Source: Candidatus Solibacter sp. (lineage in GTDB: Bacteria; Acidobacteriota; Terriglobia; Bryobacterales; Bryobacteraceae). Taken from it: DNA of 56,575 nucleotides. A model generated the notes under the pieces. The model had not been told where the DNA came from. It ran no database searches and worked only from the letters and a program-made list of their open reading frames with translations. Location of the stretch: the NCBI GenBank assembly GCA_013822245.1, contig PNKE01000053.1, forward strand, positions 1-56,575, given 5' to 3'. Below, in pieces: positions 1 through 7,930 of this stretch (the first letter of the stretch is position 1; each line of letters opens with the position of its first letter). The position numbers and the translations under genes were made by a program.

Positions 1-399
1 TTGCAGAAGCGCCTCGACGAGCGCATCGGCATGAACATGATCGGCAACATGCAGCAGTACACGCAGTTCCAGGCCGCCCAGGCGCTGCCCATCGCGGCTG
101 CCAACGAGGGCGGCGGCGGTATGGCCGGTCTCGGCGTCGGTCTCGGTGCAGGTGTCGGACTCGGCCAGGTGATGGCCCAGGCCTTGACCGGCGGCCAGAC
201 GCCGCCTCCCGCGCCCCAGCCCGGCGCGCCCGTGCCGCCTCCGCAAGCGCCCATCGCTCCGGCCGCAGCCGCTGGCGTCGCCGGCGGAGTCGCCGGCGCT
301 GCCGCCGCCTCCGAGACGAAGTTTTGCATGGAGTGCGGCGCAAAGATCGCCCGCGCGGCGAAATTCTGCCCCGAATGCGGCAAGCCGCAGGCCGGATAA
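1..399 (+). CDS. SPFH-domain/zinc-ribbon protein, C-terminal part (5' end outside window)
   Basis: Only the C-terminal 132 residues are present; the frame is open from base 1, so the TTG there is probably an internal codon. Visible features are a Gln/Met-rich segment (NMQQYTQFQAAQ), a Gly/Ala-rich run, a Pro-rich linker, and a C-terminal zinc ribbon with CxxC pairs at residues 109/112 and 123/126. This tail is typical of SPFH (band 7) proteins of the YdjI/virion-core-like type; the SPFH domain itself would lie upstream of the window. Such proteins form membrane-associated oligomers. Its stop is 27 bp before the AdoMet decarboxylase gene, so it probably heads or belongs to the same operon. Assignment rests on the tail only. 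Confidence 0.75.
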   Translation: MQKRLDERIGMNMIGNMQQYTQFQAAQALPIAAANEGGGGMAGLGVGLGAGVGLGQVMAQALTGGQTPPPAPQPGAPVPPPQAPIAPAAAAGVAGGVAGAAAASETKFCMECGAKIARAAKFCPECGKPQAG

Positions 400-426
400 C
401 AGGCTTACAATAAGTCAGATCAGGCC

Positions 427-774
427 ATGATTCGAGGTTCCGAGTGGGTGGTGGACGCTGCCGGCTGTGATGCCGCGCCGCTGGCATCCACCCCTCACAT
501 CACCAGTCTTCTCGACGACATCGTGCATGCCCTCGACCTGCATCCAGTCGCCCCTCCGGTCATCCATCAGTTTCCCTCGCCCGGCGGCATCACTGCCATG
601 GTGGCGCTCGCCGAGTCCCATCTCACAGTCCATACATTCCCCGAATACGGCACGCTCTGCCTCAACCTGTTCTGCTGCAGCCCCCGTCCCGAATGGGACT
701 TCACCCTGCAACTCAAACACCGCTTCGGCGCCTCCGATGTCGAGATTCGCGTAATGGAGCGGGCCACTTCATGA
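427..774 (+). CDS. speD: S-adenosylmethionine decarboxylase, SpeD type
   Basis: 115 residues, the size of the short bacterial SpeD class. The hallmark ESHLTVHTFPEYG is present. By alignment to Thermotoga SpeD, Ser64 is the self-cleavage and pyruvoyl-forming residue, His69 and Cys84 are the processing and proton-donor residues, with spacings of +5 and +20 as in the family. The enzyme makes decarboxylated AdoMet, the aminopropyl donor used by spermidine-synthase-type enzymes, and one such gene lies 2.4 kb downstream in the same operon. The stop overlaps the next start by 4 bp (ATGA), indicating translational coupling. Cytosolic. The true product may be a specialised polyamine rather than spermidine, because the neighbours are not standard polyamine genes. 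Confidence 0.88.
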   Translation: MIRGSEWVVDAAGCDAAPLASTPHITSLLDDIVHALDLHPVAPPVIHQFPSPGGITAMVALAESHLTVHTFPEYGTLCLNLFCCSPRPEWDFTLQLKHRFGASDVEIRVMERATS

Positions 775-1403
775 GTGTTCAAGCCAACTGCCCCGCCTGC
801 GGCGCGCCCGTCACCTTCATGTGGTCGTCAGCCGTCCAGACCGCCTGCCCCTACTGCAAGGCCATCCTCGTCCGCCACGACGTCAACATCGAAAACGTCG
901 GTGAAGTCGCCGACCTGCCCCGCGACGCCTCGCCCATCCAGATCCTCACCGAAGGCATCTTCGACAACCGCCGCTTCATGGTCATCGGCCGCCTCGTTTA
1001 CCAATGGGAACAGGGCGGCTGGAACGAATGGCACATCGCCTTCGACGACGGCCGCTCCGCCTGGCTCTCCGACGCCCAGGCCGAATACGCCGTCTCATTC
1101 CACGTCGCGCCGCAAGCTCCTCTGCCCTCCATCGAACAGGCCCGCCGCGGACTCGCCATCCAGTGGGGCGGGTTGAACTACATCATCACCCACCGCACCG
1201 AAGCCGCCTACGTCGGTTTCGAAGGCGAACTCCCCTTCCGCACCACCAGCCGCTCCCGCATGGTCTTCGCCGACCTCCGCACGCCGGACGCCCGCTTCGG
1301 TACCATCGACTATTCCGAAACCCCGCCCCTGCTCTACATGGGCCGCCAGGTCGATTTCGATGAACTCAAGTTGCGCAACCTGCGCATGTTCGAGGGTTGG
1401 TAG
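771..1403 (+). CDS. DUF4178 protein with N-terminal zinc ribbon
   Basis: 210 residues. The start is the ATG overlapping the speD stop; upstream in-frame codons would run into speD. The N-terminus has a zinc ribbon (CPAC near 8-11, CPYC near 28-31), followed by a DUF4178-like beta-rich domain with the pattern RLVYQWEQGGWNEWHIAF, typical of this family, and a second WGGLNYIITH segment. No signal peptide or membrane helix is seen. Biochemical function of DUF4178 is not known; members recur beside DUF350, SPFH, AdoMet decarboxylase and spermidine-synthase-like genes, as here. The next gene starts 2 bp after the stop and encodes a paralogue with membrane helices. Confidence 0.78.
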   Translation: MSVQANCPACGAPVTFMWSSAVQTACPYCKAILVRHDVNIENVGEVADLPRDASPIQILTEGIFDNRRFMVIGRLVYQWEQGGWNEWHIAFDDGRSAWLSDAQAEYAVSFHVAPQAPLPSIEQARRGLAIQWGGLNYIITHRTEAAYVGFEGELPFRTTSRSRMVFADLRTPDARFGTIDYSETPPLLYMGRQVDFDELKLRNLRMFEGW

Positions 1404-1405
1404 CC

Positions 1406-2725
1406 ATGGCAACGCCTGCTCCGGTCGTCAAATCCCGGTCGCTGAACTGCCCCAACTGCGGCGGCGTCGTCGAACTGCGCGGCTTTGAACACTCCCGCTC
1501 CGCCGTCTGCGTCCAGTGCTGCACCATCATCGATCCCTCGACGCCCGAACTCAAAATCATCCAGCGCTTCAGCGAAAAGCTCCGCGTCCGCCCGCTCATC
1601 CCCTTGGGCACTCGCGGCAACTGGCACGGCGCTCCACACGAGGCTATCGGTTTCCAGGTCCGCTGCATCAACGTCGAGGGGACCGAATACTGCTGGCACG
1701 AGTACCTCCTGTTCAACCCCTACAAGGGCTTCCGCTACCTCTCGCAGTACGACGGCCACTGGAACGACATCACCACCATCCGCGGCCTGCCCACCTTCAC
1801 CCAGGTGAGCGGACGCAAAGCCGTCGAATTCGGCGGCCGCACATTCCGCCACTTCCAGCACGCCGAGGCGCAAACCAAATTCGTCATGGGCGAGTTTCCC
1901 TGGGCCGTCCGCGTCGGCGAGAAGAACGTCGTCGACGACTATGTCGCCCCGCCCTACTCTCTCTCCGCCGAAATGGCCGGCGGCGAAATCAACTGGTCCC
2001 AGGGAACCTACGTCACCGGCGCCGAAATCTGGCAGGCGTTCAAAATCAAAGGAACACCGCCCACCGCCCGCGGCGTCTATTCCAGCCAGCCCTCGCCCTT
2101 CACCGGCAAGCCCGGACAAGCCTGGCGCATGGCGCTTCTCCTGCTCTGCGGTTGGGCCGCCTTGCTGTTCTTCTTCGTCATCAGCGCCGGCAACGATCTC
2201 GCTTTCTCCGCCAACCACCACTTCAGCCCCGCCCAGGGCGAGCAGAGCTTCGTCACCCCGGTCTTCGAACTCGACGGCGGCAACAAGAACGTCGAAGTCG
2301 AACTCCGCACCGATCTCGACAACAGTTGGGCTTACTTCAATCTCGCACTCATCAATGAATCAACCGGCCAGGGTTTTGACTTCGGCCGCGAGGTCAGCTA
2401 CTACCACGGAGTCGATTCCGATGGCTCCTGGTCCGAGGGCTCCCGCAGCGACTCCGCCACCATCCCCCGCGTTGCCGGCGGCCGTTACTACCTCCGCATC
2501 GAACCCGAAATGGAAGCCACCGCCTCCACCTTCGGCCAGACCCCTCGCGGCTTCAACTACACCGTCAACGTGAAGCGCGATGTCCCGTCCACCTGGCTGT
2601 TCTGGCTCATCCTGCCGTTCCTTATCATCCCGCCCATCATCACTTCCATCCGCGCCGCTTCCTTCGAAGGCCGGCGCTGGGCGGAATCCGACTACGCACC
2701 GTCAGGAGGCGGCGACGACGAATGA
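1406..2725 (+). CDS. DUF4178 zinc-ribbon protein with two membrane helices
   Basis: 439 residues from ATG 1406; a TTG at 1397 is in frame but less likely. It starts with a zinc ribbon (CPNC and CVQC) and a DUF4178-like domain containing the family pattern for this operon (WHEYLLFNPYKGFRYLSQY). A hydrophobic helix follows at about 238-260, then a predicted beta-sandwich-like segment of about 130 residues that should sit outside the membrane, and a second helix at about 396-416. The C-terminal tail is acidic (GGGDDE). It is a larger, membrane-anchored paralogue of the preceding gene. The stop overlaps the next start by 4 bp. Role unknown; it may place the polyamine machinery at the membrane. 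Confidence 0.78.
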   Translation: MATPAPVVKSRSLNCPNCGGVVELRGFEHSRSAVCVQCCTIIDPSTPELKIIQRFSEKLRVRPLIPLGTRGNWHGAPHEAIGFQVRCINVEGTEYCWHEYLLFNPYKGFRYLSQYDGHWNDITTIRGLPTFTQVSGRKAVEFGGRTFRHFQHAEAQTKFVMGEFPWAVRVGEKNVVDDYVAPPYSLSAEMAGGEINWSQGTYVTGAEIWQAFKIKGTPPTARGVYSSQPSPFTGKPGQAWRMALLLLCGWAALLFFFVISAGNDLAFSANHHFSPAQGEQSFVTPVFELDGGNKNVEVELRTDLDNSWAYFNLALINESTGQGFDFGREVSYYHGVDSDGSWSEGSRSDSATIPRVAGGRYYLRIEPEMEATASTFGQTPRGFNYTVNVKRDVPSTWLFWLILPFLIIPPIITSIRAASFEGRRWAESDYAPSGGGDDE

Positions 2726-2907
2726 AACTCTTCACCTATCCCGTTTACGGCCTTCTCCTGCTCGGCGGTCTCACCGCCGGCCAGTGGTACGGCCTCTCCG
2801 CCACCTCCTACTCCGAGGTGAAAAACGTTCCCAAATCCGTCCGTGAGAACCCCGGCGTCTACCGCTCGCATTACGGTTTCCTGCCGCGCTGGTTCGGAGG
2901 AAAATAG
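2722..2907 (+). CDS. small single-pass membrane protein, unknown function
   Basis: 61 residues: one N-terminal hydrophobic helix (about residues 5-22) and a short polar tail with the pattern VPKSVRENPGVYRSHYG. The ATG overlaps the stop of the DUF4178 gene by 4 bp and DUF350 follows 6 bp later, so it is clearly part of the operon. The helix could be a signal anchor. I do not recognise a named family. The conserved-looking Ser-Val-Arg/Asn-Pro-Gly/Tyr-Arg tail suggests a real small partner protein rather than a chance frame. Confidence 0.7.
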   Translation: MKLFTYPVYGLLLLGGLTAGQWYGLSATSYSEVKNVPKSVRENPGVYRSHYGFLPRWFGGK

Positions 2908-2913
2908 ACTGCC

Positions 2914-3129
2914 ATGAACATCACATTTCAGTTGAGCGCTTTTATCAACGCGGTCGTCTACGCCGTCCTCGGCGTAGTCATCCTCGTTGTCTCCTTCACC
3001 ATCTGGGACAAGATATCCCCGTACGAACTGTGGAAGGAGATCGTCGAGAAACACAATATGGCCCTTGCCATATTCGCCGGCCTGATGGCCCTCGGCATCG
3101 CCATCATCATCGCCTCGGCCGTCCACTAG
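2914..3129 (+). CDS. DUF350 family membrane protein
   Basis: 71 residues with two strongly hydrophobic helices (about 10-29 and 48-68) separated by the short motif WDKISPYELWKEI and an HNMALAI segment. This is one DUF350 repeat unit; many relatives carry two or more. DUF350 (YjfL in E. coli) is an integral membrane family of unknown function found with polyamine and AdoMet-related genes. It sits between the small membrane protein and the spermidine-synthase-like gene. A single unit would probably have to oligomerise to form a pore or scaffold. Confidence 0.82.
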   Translation: MNITFQLSAFINAVVYAVLGVVILVVSFTIWDKISPYELWKEIVEKHNMALAIFAGLMALGIAIIIASAVH

Positions 3130-3137
3130 GCTCTACC

Positions 3138-3182
3138 GCGGGGCTCCGCCGCGCCATGCTCCTCCGGCGTGGCGGACCCCGC
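3138..3182. repeat. long GC-rich imperfect palindrome between DUF350 and spermidine-synthase-like gene
   Basis: Left arm starting GCGGGGCTCCGCC and right arm ending GGCGGACCCCGC pair over about 17 bp with one bulge and one mismatch, loop about 10 nt. There is no T run, so it is not a standard terminator. It fills most of the only sizeable gap in the operon and ends 8 bp before the next ATG, so in the mRNA it could affect initiation or stabilise the upstream segment. Confidence 0.6.
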
Positions 3183-3190
3183 ACTCCGCC

Positions 3191-4687
3191 ATGGCGTTCG
3201 TTCTCTTCCTCTCCGTCTTCCTGATCGCCGCCAGCGGCCTGATCTATGAACTCATCGCCGGCGCCCTGGCCAGCTATCTGCTCGGCGACTCCGTCCTCCA
3301 GTTCTCCACCATCATCGGCGCCTACCTGTTCGCCATGGGCATCGGCAGCTATCTGTCGCGCTTCATCGAACGCGCCCTCATCGCCCGTTTCATCTCCATC
3401 GAACTGATGGTCGGCCTGCTCGGCGGCTTCTCCTCCACCATCCTCTTCCTCGCCTTCACCTGGACCACCAGCTTCCGCCTTCTGCTCTACGGCTTGGTAC
3501 TCGCCATCGGCATCCTCGTCGGACTCGAAATCCCCCTGCTCATGCGCATCCTCAGGGAGCGCTTCCAACTCAAGGATCTCGTCGCCAACGTTCTCACCTT
3601 CGACTACCTCGGCGCCCTCGGCGCATCCCTTCTATTCCCCCTCCTCCTGGTCCCCCACCTCGGTCTTGTCCGCAGCGCCATGCTCTTCGGTCTCATCAAC
3701 GCCCTGGTCGCCCTCTGGTCCACCTTCCTGTTCCGCGACCAACTTCCCCGCGCCATGGCCCAGCGCATCGGCAGCATCGCCGTCATCGCCCTGCTCACCG
3801 CCGGCATGTTCTTCGGCCAGCAGATCACCGACACCGCCGATGCAGCCCTCTACTCCGACGACGTCGTCCTCACCCGCACCACCCCCTACCAGCGCATCGC
3901 GCTCACCCGCTGGAAAGACGACTACCGCCTCTATCTCAACGGCCACCTCCAGTTCTCCTCCCGCGACGAATACCGCTACCACGAATCGCTCGTCCATCCC
4001 GCCATGGCCTCCCGCCCCGGCGCCCGCCGCGCTCTCGTCCTCGGCGGCGGCGACGGCCTCGCCGTCCGTGAACTCCTTAAATACCCCGGCCTTGAATCCA
4101 TCACCCTCGTCGATCTCGACCCCGAGATGACCCGCCTCTTCAAGACCCACCCCCTTCTCCGAGGCTTGAACAAAGACGCCCTCAGCTCGCCAAAGCTCCG
4201 CATCGTCAACGCCGACGCCTTCCCCTGGCTCCAGGCCTCCCGCGACCTCTACGACGTCGCCTTCGTCGACTTCCCCGATCCCAACAACTACTCCCTCGGC
4301 AAGCTCTATTCCTCCGCCTTTTATCGCCTGCTGTCCCGCTCGCTCACCGAAGGCGGCCTGGCCGTCGTCCAGTCCACCTCGCCCATGTTCGCCCGCCAAA
4401 GCTATTGGTGCATCGTCGAAACCCTCAAAGCCGCCGGCCTCAAAACCTATCCCTACCACGCCTACGTCCCGTCGTTCGGCGAATGGGGCTTTGTCCTCGC
4501 CACCCGCACCGACTGGTCTCCCGGCGGGCAACTCCCCGAAGGACTGCGCTTCATCACCACCGCCCAGATGCACGCCCTGTTCGAGTTCCCGCCCGACCTC
4601 GCGCCCGTCCCCGCCGAGGTCAACCGCCTGAACGACCAGGTGCTGGTCCGCTATTACGACCGCGAGTGGAGGGAGATCGTCCGTTGA
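3191..4687 (+). CDS. membrane-anchored spermidine synthase-like aminopropyltransferase
   Basis: 498 residues. The N-terminal 1-205 are about seven membrane helices. The C-terminal 225-498 are a spermidine-synthase fold: TPYQRI (231-236), the active-site-type stretch LYLNGHLQFSSRDEYRYHE (248-266), the AdoMet site VLGGGDG (283-289), the acidic VDLD (307-310), and FVDFPDP (358-364) matching the catalytic DxxDP region. Family enzymes transfer an aminopropyl group from decarboxylated AdoMet to an amine. Membrane-fused versions are common in bacteria and mostly uncharacterised. With a SpeD in the same operon the donor supply is explained; the acceptor is not. The stop overlaps the next start by 4 bp. 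Confidence 0.85.
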   Translation: MAFVLFLSVFLIAASGLIYELIAGALASYLLGDSVLQFSTIIGAYLFAMGIGSYLSRFIERALIARFISIELMVGLLGGFSSTILFLAFTWTTSFRLLLYGLVLAIGILVGLEIPLLMRILRERFQLKDLVANVLTFDYLGALGASLLFPLLLVPHLGLVRSAMLFGLINALVALWSTFLFRDQLPRAMAQRIGSIAVIALLTAGMFFGQQITDTADAALYSDDVVLTRTTPYQRIALTRWKDDYRLYLNGHLQFSSRDEYRYHESLVHPAMASRPGARRALVLGGGDGLAVRELLKYPGLESITLVDLDPEMTRLFKTHPLLRGLNKDALSSPKLRIVNADAFPWLQASRDLYDVAFVDFPDPNNYSLGKLYSSAFYRLLSRSLTEGGLAVVQSTSPMFARQSYWCIVETLKAAGLKTYPYHAYVPSFGEWGFVLATRTDWSPGGQLPEGLRFITTAQMHALFEFPPDLAPVPAEVNRLNDQVLVRYYDREWREIVR

Positions 4688-6195
4688 AATTGACCCGCCG
4701 CCAGGTGGCTCCGGCTCTCATCGGCCTCACCCTCAAGGCCGATCAGCCACTCAAGGGCGGCTTCGCCCTCGAAGCCCAGGACCGCGGCCACCAGATCCGT
4801 GACCGCGCCGCCACCCCCGCAACCAAACGGACCATCCGCATCCCAGCCGTTATCGTCGGCGGCGGCATCTCCGGTCTCTCCGCCGCCTGGTGGTTCCGCC
4901 GCGCCCGATTCACAGACTTTGTCCTCCTCGAAATGGAATCCGAAACCGGCGGCAACGCCCGTGCCGGTGAAAACGAAATCACCCCCTTCCCCTGGGCCGC
5001 CCACTACCTCCCCCTGCCCGCCAATGACTCCATTTACGTCCGCCTCCTTTGCGAGGAGTTCGGCCTGCTCAAAGATGGCGTCTGGGACGAACGCTGGCTC
5101 TGCCATTCTCCCCAGGAACGTCTCTTTCTCCACGGCCGCTGGCAGGAGGGCATCGAACCTCACATCGGCCTCACCAAAGAGGACGCCGCCCAGTTCGACC
5201 GCTTCTTCTCGCGCGTCGCCGAACTCCGCCACTCCGGCGCCTTCACCCTGCCCATGGACCCCGGCCTGCGCCGTTCCAAGCCCGCCCACCTTGCCCTCGA
5301 CCGCCTGACGCTTTCCGGCTGGATGCGCAAAGAGGGTCTTTATTCGCCCTACCTTCGCTGGCTGGTCGATTATTCCACCCGCGACGACTACGCCACCGGC
5401 GCCGATGCCGTCAGCGCCTGGGCCGGTCTCCACTATTTCGCCGCCCGCGACTCCGAAGAGCACGGGCCGCTCACCTGGCCCGAAGGCAACGCCTGGATCG
5501 CCCGCCGCCTTACGCAGACCGTCTCCTCTCACATCCGCACCGGCGCCATGGTCTCCCGCGTCGAACGCACCGGCTCGTTCTGGCGCGTCCACGCCGGCGA
5601 TACGCTCTACGAAACCGATTACGTCATCTGGGCCGCACCCACCTGGCTCGCCCGCTGGACCGTCTCGCCGCCGCCCCGCGCCCTGCCCATGGAGTCCGCC
5701 CCCTGGCTGGTCGCCAACCTCACCATGAGCCGCTGGCCCGCCGAAAAAGGCCTCCCGCCAGCCTGGGACAACGTTATTTACGGGTCGCCGGCCTTGGGTT
5801 ACGTCGTCGCAACCCACCAGTCGCTCAAGACCCACATCCCGCGCACCGTCTGGACTTACTACTGGGCCATGAGCCAGGGCGCCGCTCTCGACCAGCGCCG
5901 TATCCTGCTCGGCGGCGACTGGCGCTACTGGTGCGAACGCATCTTCGCCGACCTCCAGCGCGCCCACCCCGATATCCGCTCCTGCGTCGAACGCATCGAC
6001 ATCTTCCGCATCGGACACGCCATGCCCCGTCCCGCGCCAGGTTTCCTCACCCACCCCGACCGCCTCGCCCTGTTGAAGCCATCCAACAACCTCGCCTTCG
6101 CCAATACCGACCTGAGCGGGCTGTCTCTCTTCGAGGAAGCCCAATACCGCGGCGTCGAAGCCGCCCGCGCCGCACTCTCCACTCTCGGCCGCTAA
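4684..6195 (+). CDS. FAD-dependent amine-oxidase-like protein with N-terminal twin-arginine-like segment
   Basis: 503 residues from a TTG that overlaps the previous stop (TTGA); no better start lies nearby. The N-terminus LTRRQVAPALIGLTL resembles a weak Tat or membrane-insertion signal. A dinucleotide-binding GGGISG motif sits at 59-64, followed by a Glu-containing second half (LLEMESETGGNA) typical of the flavin amine oxidase/phytoene desaturase superfamily. The C-terminal IGHAMPRPAPGFL and FANTDLSGLSLFEEA segments fit the FAD-contacting end. It is the last gene of the operon. In a polyamine-type operon an amine-oxidising role is a reasonable inference, but the substrate is unknown. Confidence 0.75.
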   Translation: MKLTRRQVAPALIGLTLKADQPLKGGFALEAQDRGHQIRDRAATPATKRTIRIPAVIVGGGISGLSAAWWFRRARFTDFVLLEMESETGGNARAGENEITPFPWAAHYLPLPANDSIYVRLLCEEFGLLKDGVWDERWLCHSPQERLFLHGRWQEGIEPHIGLTKEDAAQFDRFFSRVAELRHSGAFTLPMDPGLRRSKPAHLALDRLTLSGWMRKEGLYSPYLRWLVDYSTRDDYATGADAVSAWAGLHYFAARDSEEHGPLTWPEGNAWIARRLTQTVSSHIRTGAMVSRVERTGSFWRVHAGDTLYETDYVIWAAPTWLARWTVSPPPRALPMESAPWLVANLTMSRWPAEKGLPPAWDNVIYGSPALGYVVATHQSLKTHIPRTVWTYYWAMSQGAALDQRRILLGGDWRYWCERIFADLQRAHPDIRSCVERIDIFRIGHAMPRPAPGFLTHPDRLALLKPSNNLAFANTDLSGLSLFEEAQYRGVEAARAALSTLGR

Positions 6196-6204
6196 ACCTG
6201 AATT

Positions 6205-6300
6205 CCGAAGTTGACCTGCTCTGAGAGGTTTCGGGGCCATGCATGGCACCGCGAAGCCTGCCGGGTTCACTCCTCAGCGCATGGCTGGGATCAACTTCGG
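6205..6300. other. 96-nt element bounded by a perfect 10-bp inverted repeat
   Basis: CCGAAGTTGA (6205-6214) is exactly complementary to TCAACTTCGG (6291-6300). Inside are a 12-bp palindrome GCCATGCATGGC (6235-6246) and a possible CTGAG/CTCAG pair. It lies between the end of the polyamine operon and the ALDH gene (gap 208 bp). It could be a structured leader of the ALDH mRNA or an end-of-operon structure. It does not match riboswitch classes I can recall. Confidence 0.5.
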
Positions 6301-6403
6301 CGAAGGCGGTTTCACGATAACCCGCCAAACCGGCTGTCGCGGCTTCTACCGGTCCCGGACTCCAATCGGCCCGAAAGTCATACAATGACCCGAGGAGCAT
6401 CCG

Positions 6404-7930
6404 ATGGCAAGCATCCAACAGACCCTGCGGCAGCTCGGCATCCAGGCGTCCAATCCCGGCGCCTGCGGCAAGATCTGGCGCGACGCCTCAGCCGGCGGTG
6501 AACTGGTCTCGCTGAACCCGGCGACCGGCGAGCCCATCGCCTCGGTTCGCATGGCCTCGGAGGACGACTACGATCACGTGGCGGCCGAGACCCACGAGAC
6601 GTTCCTCAAGTGGCGGCTTCTGCCCGCGCCCAAGCGCGGCGAGATCGTCCGGCAGATCGGCGAGGAGCTTCGCGCCAACAGGGAGGCGCTGGCTGCCTTG
6701 GTCACGCTGGAAATGGGCAAGATCATCGCCGAGGGCCGCGGCGAGGTGCAGGAGATGATCGACATCGCCGACTTCTCGGTGGGCCTTTCGCGCCAGCTCT
6801 ACGGGCTTTCCATGCACAGCGAGCGCGCCGAACACCGGATGTACGAACAGTGGCACCCGCTGGGCATCGCCGGCGTGATTTCGGCATTCAACTTCCCTGT
6901 CGCCGTCTGGAGTTGGAATGCGATGATCGCGGCGGTTTGCGGTGACTGTGTCCTCTGGAAACCTTCATCGGACACGCCGCTCACCGCCATCGCCGTGCAG
7001 AACATCTGTAACCGCGTCCTCGAACGCCACGGCTGGCAGGGCGTCTTCACGCTGGTGATCGGCAAGGGCCGAACGGTCGGAGAGAGGATGCTCCACGACA
7101 AGCGGGTCCCGCTGGTATCGGCCACGGGCAGTTGCACGATGGGTTATCGCGTCGCCGAAGTTGTCGGGCGCCGGCTAGGCCGGACCATCCTCGAACTCGG
7201 CGGCAACAACGGCATCATCATCACGGAATCAGCCAACCTTGATCTGGCGCTGCGCGCGGTGCTGTTCGGCGCCGTGGGCACATCGGGCCAGCGCTGCACC
7301 ACGATCCGTCGCATCTTCCTCCAGAAGAGCATCGCCGCCGGGTTCATCGAACGGCTTCGAGCGGCTTATGCGCAGATCCGCATCGGCGACCCGCTGGACG
7401 AAGCAACGGTGATGGGTCCGCTGGTGAACAAGGCGGCGGTTGACGAGATGATGGAGGGCATCGCGAAGGCGAAATCGCAGGGCGCGGAAGTGATTTCAGG
7501 CGGCAACACGATCGAGCGCGGCGGCGGTTTCTTCGTCGAGCCCACTTTGATCCGCGCCTGGCCGCACATGCCCGTCGTGGCGGAGGAACTATTCGCGCCG
7601 GTGCTGTACCTGATGGAATACGAGACGCTCGACCAGGCCATCGAGTGGCACAACGCCGTTCCTCAGGGCCTGTCTTCCGCCATCTTCACCGACAGTCTCA
7701 TGGCCGCGGAGACTTTCCTCAGCACCCGCGGCAGCGACTGCGGCATTGCCAACGTCAACATCGGAACCAGCGGCGCCGAAGTCGGCGGAGCCTTCGGCGG
7801 GGAAAAGGAGACCGGCGGCGGACGCGAAGCCGGCAGCGATAGCTGGAGACAGTACATGCGCCGCCAGACCGTGACCATCAACTGGTCCAAGGATCTGCCG
7901 CTGGCCCAGGGAATCGAGTTCAACATATGA
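6404..7930 (+). CDS. aldehyde dehydrogenase, ALDH7 (aminoadipate-semialdehyde dehydrogenase) type
   Basis: 508 residues, normal for the family. The SD GAGGAG sits 6 nt before the ATG. Catalytic residues are visible: Asn163 in AFNFP, Lys186 in LWKPS, Glu264 in LELGGNN and the nucleophile Cys298 in SGQRCTT. ALDH7 members (AmaB/Pcd, human antiquitin) oxidise alpha-aminoadipate semialdehyde and related semialdehydes with NAD(P)+, mostly in lysine catabolism or osmolyte and aldehyde detoxification. Cytosolic. The stop overlaps the next start by 4 bp, so it is co-transcribed with a secreted phosphoesterase, an unexpected partner. Substrate not proven from sequence. Confidence 0.88.
   Translation: MASIQQTLRQLGIQASNPGACGKIWRDASAGGELVSLNPATGEPIASVRMASEDDYDHVAAETHETFLKWRLLPAPKRGEIVRQIGEELRANREALAALVTLEMGKIIAEGRGEVQEMIDIADFSVGLSRQLYGLSMHSERAEHRMYEQWHPLGIAGVISAFNFPVAVWSWNAMIAAVCGDCVLWKPSSDTPLTAIAVQNICNRVLERHGWQGVFTLVIGKGRTVGERMLHDKRVPLVSATGSCTMGYRVAEVVGRRLGRTILELGGNNGIIITESANLDLALRAVLFGAVGTSGQRCTTIRRIFLQKSIAAGFIERLRAAYAQIRIGDPLDEATVMGPLVNKAAVDEMMEGIAKAKSQGAEVISGGNTIERGGGFFVEPTLIRAWPHMPVVAEELFAPVLYLMEYETLDQAIEWHNAVPQGLSSAIFTDSLMAAETFLSTRGSDCGIANVNIGTSGAEVGGAFGGEKETGGGREAGSDSWRQYMRRQTVTINWSKDLPLAQGIEFNI

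Noticed and set aside
4654-6270. Long minus-strand open frame of 538 residues opposite the FAD oxidase gene
   Set aside because: Gly/Ala/Glu-rich low-complexity translation caused by codon bias of the plus-strand gene; no domain.
6205-6300. Lysine riboswitch ahead of the ALDH7-type gene
   Set aside because: Conserved lysine riboswitch core sequences are not visible; only an unnamed fold is supported.
6381-6386. TACAAT as -10 box for the ALDH gene
   Set aside because: Transcription would begin inside the ribosome site, and no -35 box is present.
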